Positions 36,863 to 64,000 of a DNA stretch of 64,000 nucleotides are shown piece after piece. Origin of the DNA: Gordionus sp. m RMFG-2023 (Eukaryota > Nematomorpha > Gordioida > Chordodea > Parachordodidae). The first letter of the stretch is position 1. Each line of letters begins with the position of its first letter. The DNA lies in contig NC_088776.1 in NCBI RefSeq assembly GCF_954871325.1, forward strand, positions 61,156,954-61,220,953. Reading direction: 5' to 3'. The translations under genes and the position numbers were made by a program. The notes beneath the pieces were generated by a model. The model saw only the letters and a program-made list of their open reading frames with translations. It did no database searches and was not told the origin of the DNA.

Positions 36863-38275
36863 TATAATTTTAATTTCAAAGTTACCTTAAAAATTCTAGA
36901 AGATATAAGCGAGATTCCCAATTTTTAGCTATTTAGAACCTATCCCCCATCTGAATTCCCAAAATATTTACATCTTTCCCATTCGTCATATAATAAACAA
37001 TAAAATAATCATAAACAAGGGCGAATACCAATGATTCATCATTGCGCACATCAACCACCTTATTGATAAACAATAAGGGCCAGGTTACCTCTAAAACAGA
37101 AACCTTAAGAGATTCATTATTAACGGTAGAATTAGGGATCCCTGGTATCGAATCTAGCGGATTGTTCAGTGAAGATTTATAAAAAGAAAAAAGCGATGGT
37201 CAACAACTGAAATTTCAGAGACTGGAAGAGTAACGCATTTAAATTTAGGGTATTTTATATTATTACGATACCATTTTTGGGGAGATTACTATATTATTTT
37301 ATCTTGTACCAAGAGTTGTTTTTCTGGCTAGTCAAAACATAGTATGTATTGACTGACCATATACTATGTGTTAACTGGCCATAATATATTATTTAAGAAT
37401 TATATTATAAATATGAAATATTACAATATGAAAATTAGTAATATTTTCACCAAGCAAAAAAATGTGTAACATGATTTTTTCAAAAAGAGGTACTAAAAAC
37501 TCTTTTTTTTTAAATAATTTTTTATTAAATTGCTCTATTCAATAAATGAACTTAGGTAAGGTATATATCATAAATATACACATTTTGACTAATTTTGAGA
37601 GAAATCAGCCCAATAGATAAAAAGTTAGAGAGTGGTGGCCAGTCTTCACACATGGCCGCACATTTCCCCTATAATTTTTTATCATCTATTTAATGATGAT
37701 ATTTTATAAATTATTATCTGGATGTTGAGTGAGTTAATTAAAATGTAAAATCTAAAGCAAAGAAATTCTTAAGAAAGTCACCAGGTAAGCCAATTTTACT
37801 TAAAGTCATAAGTCATACAAGTGATAACTATTAAGGTAAAAAGAAAAATAATACAAAAAAAAATAATTAAACAAGGTAAAATTAATGTCACTTATTTGAG
37901 TAAGGAATATTTAAAGCTAACAACTATAGAAGAAAATTATCACCGGGTTAGACTTACTTTAGGGGGCTATTTAAAGGTAAAAGATAAAGAGCGAATCAAA
38001 ACGAAAGGAAAAATGGTTAAAGCAAAGAAAATTATTACAATTTTTATAAGTAAAATAATTTTGCATAAGAAAATATAATTACTTCTGTTTTTGTACACTC
38101 ATGCGAGATCATGTTGATTAGATTAGAACTAGATAACGTGTTGGACATAAAAATAAAAATACAAAAATAAGATATATTACAGCTTAGGTATAAAATAAAA
38201 TAGCACTAAGATTGTTATATAGGAATATTTGGGATAGAAAAATAATCAGACAATAATAAAAGAATTAGTGGGTGG

Positions 38276-39500
38276 CGCAGCGTAGCCAAGGGATGGCAAG
38301 GGGAAATCCACCCCCCCCCCTTTCAGAAATTTATCATTTTTTGTGAATATCATTTTAAACTAATAAAAAATATATCCCTTAGTCCTCCCCCCACTCCCTG
38401 ACCCCTAAAATGAATGCATATATCTTAAACAATAGAAAGAAAGAATGTAAAAGTTGGTATTTTTTTTATAAAACTATTCATCATAATTTTTACATTTTTG
38501 GAAAAAAGCATTTATATATAAAAAAAGTGAACCAAAAATATTTTATAAGAAATGAAATATAAGCCAAAGATCTTAAGACAAAAGTGAAATGTATTATAAT
38601 TATTAATAATAAATTCATAAAATTACTAAATAATATAATATATAAAATATTATTTTTTATAAAGTGAGTATTTATAATTTATTTATTTTAATAAAAGTAA
38701 AATATAATTATAAAATTATTGATAAAATAAAATCATAAATTAAATAAAAAAAATTAAAGCACAATACTAATAGTGGAATATTATATGTCGGAGATTTACA
38801 GTATATTTAATTTTATCAATAATCATATGACAATCAAATAATTTTTACCAATATAGCGAATTATATATTTTACAGAAAACTATAAAATATTGATAAGGAC
38901 ATCAGAAAATATCTTTTAAAGACATTGTGGGATAAATAATATAAATATTATTTTTTAATACTGTTTAAAATAAAAAGATGGCGTTAAATAATTGAATGCA
39001 AAATGTTGCTATATTTATTATCAAGAGCATTGATTAGTAAATTTTGTTAAAATATTAATTGTAATATATTATCTAACTGTCAAATATGTCTGTAAAAGTG
39101 GAATTTTACCTAGTATTTTTTAACCAATTCTATATAGTAGAGGAATATCAACTATATGTACTTACTTTTTATAAATAAATTTCTTATACTTGTTTGGAAT
39201 ATATTATTACCATGCTTTTATATTAATGTATACGCAAGTAATTTATTATATTTTATATAAACTAATAAAAATTTATTTCATATAAACTACCAAAAATTTA
39301 CTTCATATTTGTTCCAGGCTTATTTTTTTTTGTTATACATAACCTCTATAGCAAAAATATTTTACGACTATAGACAAAGGTAACCCCGAAGGCCTGGTAA
39401 AAGCGGACCTAAGGCCTGGTAAAAGTGGACCTAAGGGAGGCGAAGCCTTCAGAAATTTTTTAATTCCCACCCCCTTAGAAAAATCCTGGCTACGCCTATG
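38276..39500. mobile_element. Non-autonomous hAT element, 1225 bp, inverted relative to the 3-kb copy
   Basis: A perfect 8-bp duplication gtgggtgg (38268-38275 and 39501-39508) flanks ends related to CATAGGCGTAGCC. The interior aligns in reverse complement with 3061-4131 over most of its length, for example tcaataatcatatgacaatc at 38815. It carries an extra short GGCCTGGTAAAAG duplication near 39395. It sits inside the decayed ABCC copy, between its linker and TMD2 exons. Confidence 0.9.
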
Positions 39501-40387
39501 GTGGGTGGGAAAAACAGCCATTACTAAACTGTTTTATTTTTATTCTTCTTTTTTTTTATCATTCTTCTTTTTTTTTATCAATGTCTGTTAATGATATGTT
39601 GAAAGGAAAAAAAAAATTCCTGAAATCCGAAAGAAAAAACATGAGATATCAGATATGTTCAAATCAAATAACAACAAATAATAATATAAAATGTAATGTA
39701 CAAAAACGAAAAATAAAAATAATATAAAAAGTAAACAATAAGTTATCTAAAAAAATATAAAAATAAATAATAAGTTATCATAAAACATGTCCAAAGATTA
39801 AGACTTAAGAATTGAAATTTAACAAAATGAGAGATAAATAAATATATCACTGGCACAAAGATTAAAATAATAAAAATATAACAACAATTAGAAAGTTATA
39901 AGTTACCAGCGTCAAAGGATTAATAAAATGATAGAATATTTTTCAATTTTGGCGGAATAGACATTCTGAAGAAACAATTTATAGTTGATATAAATTACGT
40001 ATATTTCATTTGAATCCAAGACTTAATAAAATTTCTTTAAGCCTTTGACAATAATATGATCAGTTCCTTATAGAAAGTGTATACGAAAATTAACTACTTA
40101 AAACTTCGTATACTTAAGGAATAACATTGTTATTAAGGTGATATAATAAATTTAAAAAAATGTGTGTGCTTATTTCCTCCATTTTATATTAGATACTTAA
40201 TTAAAAGAGGTAAGATACAAATCTAACTTTAACGTTAAAAAATCTAAGATATTATACAATTTAATTAGAAGTATATATGTGTATTTGGTGACATATAGAT
40301 ATGTTCCTTATCTCCAACTTTAATAAATTATATCTTATCTTCTTATCTCCAACGTTAAATGAGTTTACAGGGATCATGTTAATGTTA

Positions 40388-40850
40388 TAGGAATAGGAAA
40401 CTGTTAAAATTGAAAATTAATATTTTAAACCTTATCATTTTTAAGGGTTATATTATATAGGGATGGAATAGGAAACTGTTAAAATTGAAAATTAAAATCT
40501 TAAACCTTATCATTTTTAAGGGTTATATTATATAGGGATGGAATAGGAAACTGTTAAAATTGAAAATTAATATCTTAAACCTTATCATTTTTAAGGGTTA
40601 TATTATATAGGGATGGAATAGGAAACTGTTAAAATTGAATATATTAGGGATGGAATAGGAACCTTATCATTTTTAAGGGTTGATATTATATAGGGATGGA
40701 ATAGGAAACTGTTAAAATTGAAAATTAAAATCTTAAACCTTATCATTTTTAAGGGTTATATTATATAGGGATGGAATAGGAAACTGTTAAAATTGAAAAT
40801 TAAAATCTTAAACCTTATCATTTTTAAGGGTTATATTATATAGGGATATA
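40388..40850. repeat. Tandem repeat, 75-bp unit, about 6 copies
   Basis: Unit begins ggaataggaaactgttaaaa and ends gttatattatatagggat. Starts at 40390, 40465, 40540 and 40615, then one shortened, rearranged unit, then two more. Confidence 0.9.
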
Positions 40851-40969
40851 TATGTCTTTTTTCGTGTAAAAAAAAGAATTAAATCAAAGGAAGGAGGGGG
40901 AGGGGTATTTTTAAGAACAATTGTTAATTTTTTATTGATAGAGAAAATTTTTTAATATTTATTATTTAT

Positions 40970-41076
40970 ATGGCATCATTTCCTAATTACGTTTGCGTTA
41001 TATTAGATCCTAGGATTAAGAAAAAATATTTGCCGCCGATTTTAAATGCATCCGAATACGAAAAGTTCAAAGATTG
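40970..41076 (+). mobile_element. hAT transposase fragment (LDPRIK motif)
   Basis: Plus-strand frame MASFPNYVCVILDPRIKKKY, then LPPILNASEYEKFKD and a stop. The LDPR(I/F)K motif in front of a hydrophobic-charged stretch is a hallmark of the central part of hAT transposases. An isolated relic beside a tandem repeat. Confidence 0.7.
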
Positions 41077-41085
41077 ATTTTTTGA

Positions 41086-41143
41086 ATATAAGTATCTGTG
41101 TCTAGATCCATTTAAAAAGTATCTTTTAACAACTCTGGTGATT
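41086..41143. mobile_element. Half copy of the 162-bp hAT MITE
   Basis: About 55 bp match the right end of the element at 57367-57528, including ATCCATTTAAAAAGTATC and TTTTAACAACTCTG. The left end is missing. It follows directly on a hAT transposase fragment. Confidence 0.7.
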
Positions 41144-43480
41144 ATATATATAAAATAATAATTTGTATAATTCTTTATGAATTTGATTTCTTTTAAATAT
41201 GATGTCAGCTCTAACGCTCATTGAGCCGCTCGAGTCTGAGCCGTTTTTTACGACTCCGGCTCGAGTTCAGAGTCGGAAAAAATCAACTATTTAACAAGAC
41301 TAATTGTGAGTTTATAATATTAGCAGTTTTAAAATTTATTGCTCTCTTAACGATTTTATACTTTAATCACATTGTTAGAGTTCAATTAATAACGCTTGAC
41401 CTATTTTTTCAATATTCATAAATTCTTATGTTAATATTTTGAATAAAACTTTATCATTTAGGCTCTTGGTTAGAACCCAGCAAGTCGCGTCTCGGAATTG
41501 GGCTCGGTATAACTAAGTAAAAATTGACCAAGCTTTAACCTAAAAGAATTGGGATGGACAAAAATATAGGCTTTGGCACATTTTGTTCGATTTTTTACTA
41601 TTTGTTACACCTTGAATAATTTAATACTTTTCTAGGCTTGAGAAAGAAAAACTTGATCCCATTAACTTTAAAAATTATGAAAGTTATTCTGTTTTGAACA
41701 AATATGAATTACTGTAATAAAATATAAAAGATGGCTGGCAGTCCGACTCGAGTTCATAGGTAGTTTTATCGTATTCTTCGCTGCGCTAACCATAGCTCTC
41801 AACAGAGATAACATTAAATCGGGTCAAGCTGGACTGGCGATAACATATGCTCTTAGTGTAACCCAAGCTCTTAATTTGCTAGTTAGAATGACTTGTGATT
41901 TAGAAATTAATATAGTCGCTGTGGAGAGGGTTGCCGAATACTCTGATAACCCCACTGAAGTATTATTTTAGAAAATTGCAAGTAAAGATTCTATAAATTA
42001 TGTGCCAAGAAAACAATGAATGAAGTTATGTCTTGGAATTATAAAAAGAATATAGACTCATACATTATTGCCTGATAATAAAATTTAAGATTTTAATATA
42101 TGAAATATCTAAGTCATGTTTAACATTAATTTAGGACTATATAAATGTAAATTAATACAATGTAGTTGCGTTCTCTTATTATTTGAAAATATTGAAATCT
42201 CAGCCCAAGATTAATTTTGTTATTATGTACTAGCTATTGACAGATTGGTGAATTCCTAAAAAAAATGAATATCATATAATTTTTAAAAAAATATCTTTGA
42301 AGGCACTCTGGATAATTCCTGACCATAAACCGCCTACTGATTGGCCCTCTAGAGGCTCCATTAAATTTTCTCATTACACCATGCGGGATCATTCGGCGAT
42401 CATGATCGCTTTTGCCCTACCTCCGGCACTCAACGATATATCCTTCCAAGTGCAGGCTGAATCTAAGGTGGGAATTGTGGGGCGCACTGGAGCCGGAAGA
42501 TCTAGTATAACAGCAGCCCTGTTTCGCATAGTGGAGGCTGACGATTCTTCCACAAATTTTATGGAAAACGAAATTTACAAAGTTTCTAAAACCCCGAAAA
42601 TATCTAAGATATAGTTTGATGGAATTGATATCAGTAAACTCGGGTTACACGATATTAGGAGTCGGATTACTATAATACCTCAGGTTTTCCCTATTTTAAT
42701 GTATTTAAGCTTATAAAAACTATGATGTTTTTTTTTTTTAAATCATATTTGTAGGGTAAAATAATTATATACATTATAACATTATATAACTATATACCTT
42801 TTGATTCTTTATGCATTTACTTAAATATGTAAAATTCAGTCATCATATTTTAAAAATACATATTTTCCACTATAACTCACTTTATTAATTTCTGACTCAT
42901 ATATTCAAATATAAGGTAACAGAATGATTTAAATTTTTACTTATATATTTTGTTTCAAGAAATTAAAATGGAATATCTCCCAATTTTACATTTCAAAAAA
43001 GAATTTAGTTCATTTTAAGTTAGTTATGACTTGCATTCCTAATTTCTTCAATTACCCAAATAAATAGTTATATAAAGGTGAATTTCATAATGCCTTGAGT
43101 TCGTATTTTGTACCTTTAATATTATAATTTTAGCGACGTTTTAGACTTCCATTATTAAAACTAATTTTATTTCCAATCTAAAAATTCGAAAATATAAAGT
43201 AATATTAAATTTTTTATTACATGAAAAAATAGTACAGCTATGCAGAATCAAAAACATGCTTATTATGTCTAAATATTTTATGAACATTTGCATATTATTT
43301 GAACGAAATGTTTCTTTTGTCCACATCTGTAGCAAGAGCTAACAACATCAATACACACACGCTTCCACTCACTTCATTGTAAATTGTATAATATATGAAG
43401 GTATAGCAAACAGGGCCATCCTACCCCCTCTCCTCAAACAATAATTTAAAAGTAAATATATTTAAAATATCGGTTATAAT

Positions 43481-44107
43481 TAGGGATGTACCGATATTTT
43501 TTATTGGATCGGATCGGGTCGATATTTCACCCATTTTAAAATATCGGTTATCGCCCATTATTGTAAAATTTTCCGATCCGATATAAAATGGCGTCTTTAA
43601 CAAAAAAAATTTTTTTTAAAAGAGTTATATCTAAAATAATTTATTTTTATAAATAAAATCGAAATCCATTTTTACGTATATTTTTATTAATAATATTAAT
43701 AAACATTCTGCTATATTGTTATATTTTTTGCGCATTCTGTTTATAAAAGTGTGCGATAATCTCTTCAGAATCAGTTTTTAGTGATACCGTTCGATATATT
43801 AATGTTAAATATTATTTTAAATATTTATTTCAAATTTCATATATATTTGTTTATTACTTATTATGTATAAATTAATGTGTTACTTATTATATAAAAGTGA
43901 TTTAACAATAAAAATATTTTATTGAATTGAATATAAACGATAAATATATTTAAATGACATAAGTTATGGTATAGTTAAATTATAGGTGTTATAATAATAA
44001 AAAAGTATATTAAAAATTATAACCATTGGTATCTTTACAGAATATAAAATTAGATATGGAATATCGGATCGGATCGGCCTCCAAAAAGTGGTATCGGTAC
44101 ACCCCTA
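43481..44107. mobile_element. hAT MITE, 627 bp
   Basis: Ends TAGGGATGTACCGATA and TATCGGTACACCCCTA, with an exact 8-bp duplication gttataat at 43473-43480 and 44108-44115. Sub-terminal repeats of ATCGGATCGG occur near both ends. No coding. Confidence 0.9.
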
Positions 44108-44283
44108 GTTATAATTTACAAAATTAGAGATAAAACTAAACAAAAAACGAATGAAACCTGTTATATTTGCCTTATTAAAAGAAAAGAAATATATAAATAA
44201 ATAATTGAACCTGTAGTTGACTAAGTATTTTATTTACTTTATGTAAAAGAAATAAATATCGTGGTAACAAAGGAAAAGCTGGT

Positions 44284-44760
44284 CACTTTTCTATAGTACA
44301 CTTTCACTAAAATTTTAATTTAGCATGTTTACCAAACATATTTACTATTTGCTTGAAAAAAACTCTAAAATGTTTAAAAATAACGATTATGACAATTGTC
44401 ACTTTTCCATAGTGCATCCTAACTGAAATTTTAGTTTAACATGTTTACAAAACGTATTTGTAACTATTTACTTTAAAAAAACTCAAAAATGTTTAAAATA
44501 ACGATTATGACAATTGTCACTTTTCTATAGTACACTTTCACTAAAATATTAATTTAACATGTTTACAAAACATATTTTTAGCTATTTATTTAAAAAAACT
44601 CAAAAAAGTTCAAAAATAACGAATATGACATCACTTTTCCATAGTGCATCCTAACTGAAATTTTAGTTTAACATGTAAACAAAAAGTATTTGTACCTATT
44701 TATTTTAAAAAAACTCAAAAATGTTTTAAAATAACGATTAATAGATTTATCACTTTTACC
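44284..44760. repeat. Tandem repeat, about 115-bp unit, four copies in alternating A/B types
   Basis: Copies begin gtcacttttctatagtacac (type A: 44285, 44516) or gtcacttttccatagtgcat (type B: 44398, 44632), giving an ABAB pattern and so a roughly 230-bp dimer that doubled. Confidence 0.85.
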
Positions 44761-45890
44761 TAAAAAATTAACTATCAAAAGATATATAATAGATAAAGTA
44801 AAATATAAATATATAAAAATCATTTTAAAAATATATATTAATAAAAAATATCAATCAAAAAAAAATATTTAAAAAAATTTATTAAAAAAATCATTATAAC
44901 ACAAAAAATAAAAAAAATTAGCGATCAAAATATATATTAAAAAAAATATAAATAAAAATAAAATATTGAAAAAAAAAATATATTAAAATAATATATATAT
45001 TAAAAAGAAATATATATTTTAAAAAAATATATATTAAAAAGAAATATATATTTTAAAAAAATTTTAAAAAAATAAATATTAAAAAGAAATATATATTAAA
45101 CAATATATTGAAGTCACATTGCCGCTAACATATATAATCTTTTCTTATATAAATATCTAAAAAATAAATGACAAAAGAATAGTTTTAAAAATAGATCAAT
45201 ATAAAATTTCCATCAAAATTTGCTTCATATTTAAAAATTATTGAGAACATTTTTTTCTAAAATATAATAGACCAATTTGCCAGAGGATATAAGATTTGTA
45301 ACCTATATAAAATTAATGAAGGATAAGATCCAGATCGTGGTACTAAATAGTCCGGGCTAAAACAAAGAGGTTGGTTAATCAATAAGGTTTCGGTATGAGG
45401 TTCATAGGTCTTGAAAGATGGCCTTCACTGTACAAAATGTTTTTTAAAAAAGGTGAGGGTTTAATGTTTTGTTAATGTGCGAAATATTTATAAAAATGGA
45501 TGCGGTTTATATTACACAAAAATAATGATATTATCAATGCTAATTTCTAAAATAAAATGTTAAGGAGGTCAAGAAATGAAAAAAAAAATCACATTTATTT
45601 GAATATCAATTATTCAATGAATAATAAATTTTTAAAACATATAAATTTTAATCAGAGCATGAGTGTGAATTGAATATAATATTTTTAAAAAACAAATTCT
45701 TATATCACATGGAAAAATTTAACTTATAAAATGACAAGTTAAAAAAATTCAAACTTGACTTAGAAGGATATTAGGGAACATAAAAATACATTAAGATTTA
45801 GAGGGATTTTTAAGAAACTTTGAACTGAATTCGAAGAGTAAAAAAGTTATGATTTGGGAAAGTGAGGTGGTAGATATTTTAGGTGGCACC
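44761..45890. other. Low-complexity AT tract downstream of the ABCC stop
   Basis: 44800-45110 is almost purely A and T with repeated aaatatatattaaaaa. The ABCC 3' UTR must begin at 45896 and run leftwards. No AATAAA is evident within the first 100 bp. Confidence 0.6.
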
Positions 45891-45896
45891 TTGTGA

Positions 45897-63397
<17,501 letters not shown>

Positions 63398-63794
63398 TTG
63401 TCTGACTTTATTATTGGCGTGTTTTTTTTTAAAATAAAATAATTTATTAGTTTAATATATTTATATAATTGGTGATAATATGTGGGTTAAGGCCTAATTT
63501 TATAATAAAACGCGTTTTGTTCAAGAGGAGTAGTATTTAACGCCGAGTTATTTACAAAATCAAGCCAAAAAAATAGGTATAATTTGTAAATACGGAGCGA
63601 AATGATGATAACGCAATGATAAAATTTGAAAAAACATATTCTGCGATGCGACGAATAAAATATATGAGATACGATTGTAAAAATAATTGAGAAATCCGAT
63701 AAAGAAGTATATGATATTTTCTAAAATATAAAGTAAAATATTTTATTCTATCTTTATTTCAATAAATTATCATCGCTAAGATGAATCACAATCC

Positions 63795-64000
63795 ATGTCA
63801 AATCGATCAAAAAAGGCACATTTTCGGCCGACCCCTTTTATTATTGTTAAAAATTTCTGGAATTATTTAGATAGGCAAATAAATGAGAAAGCAGTTAATT
63901 TTAGCCCGCTAGCACATCTGGTTCCCGAGATAATACCCACCCTGGATGACCCAAAAAAATTTACTATTCAATTTAGATATGTTAATATGCTCTTTATGCC
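63795..64000 (+). CDS. Unidentified ORF running off the right edge
   Basis: An ATG at 63795 opens a frame that stays open for 68 codons to the window end (starts MSNRSKKAHFRPTPF, contains NFWNYLDRQINEKAV and LVPEIIPTLDD). Base composition is richer in G+C than the flanks and the residue mix looks protein-like, which supports real coding. I do not recognise the family. It lies head-to-head with the ABCC linker exon, 397 bp apart. If both are first exons, that interval would be a bidirectional promoter. If the ABCC gene continues upstream, this ORF lies in its intron. It could also be an internal exon; no start context or 5' splice site decides this. Confidence 0.45.
   Translation, partial: MSNRSKKAHFRPTPFIIVKNFWNYLDRQINEKAVNFSPLAHLVPEIIPTLDDPKKFTIQFRYVNMLFM

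Noticed and set aside
39333-39521. Minus-strand frame reading HRRSQDFSKG
   Set aside because: It is the translated terminal inverted repeat of the hAT element ending at 39500.

Overview
This is a very AT-rich, intron-rich eukaryotic window. Split genes with conventional GT-AG introns of 0.1-5 kb, an animal-type ABCC (MRP) transporter, hAT transposons with 8-bp target duplications, and a tRNA-headed SINE that shares its tail with a LINE all point to a metazoan. The phylum cannot be settled from sequence alone. No bacterial genes, CRISPR arrays or intact long single-exon genes are present.

Left part (1-29 kb): DNA-transposon and LINE/SINE relics surround what I read as one long minus-strand gene. 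It is built mainly from tiny symmetric exons: 24 candidate exons between 28.57 and 7.11 kb, 22 of them 9-39 nt long. Every one has a length divisible by three, enters with two bases and leaves with one (phase 1 to phase 1). Most encode short acidic-hydrophobic blocks ending in Pro or Glu (DDAVVP, DDHIVP, VEEVAAP, DEEPLE). A larger 210-nt acidic exon lies at 23.4 kb. Parts of the intron-exon structure have been duplicated in tandem, which multiplied the microexons. The architecture resembles the micro-exon genes of parasitic flatworms, but I recognise no family. Relics of a reverse-transcriptase element sit in its introns.

Middle (29-45 kb): candidate but unassigned minus-strand exons lie at 29.6 and 30.8 kb. 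Then come a large inverted repeat, a Helitron-like end, a GAGAA microsatellite, and a decayed plus-strand copy of the ABCC gene (34.6-42.7 kb). That copy keeps NBD1, the linker, the last TMD2 exon and the first NBD2 exon. A 1.2-kb hAT element lies between its exons.

Right part (45.9-63.4 kb): the apparently intact minus-strand ABCC gene is read in ten exons (2193 nt, 730 codons plus stop). It covers the linker, TMD2 and NBD2 with all ATPase motifs. Its introns hold a 4-kb hAT element carrying a 5'-truncated LINE, several hAT MITEs, Helitron-like sequence and local duplications. NBD1 and TMD1 are not in the window. A plus-strand ORF runs off the right edge 400 bp upstream of the linker exon, so the gene either continues beyond the window or starts as a half-transporter.
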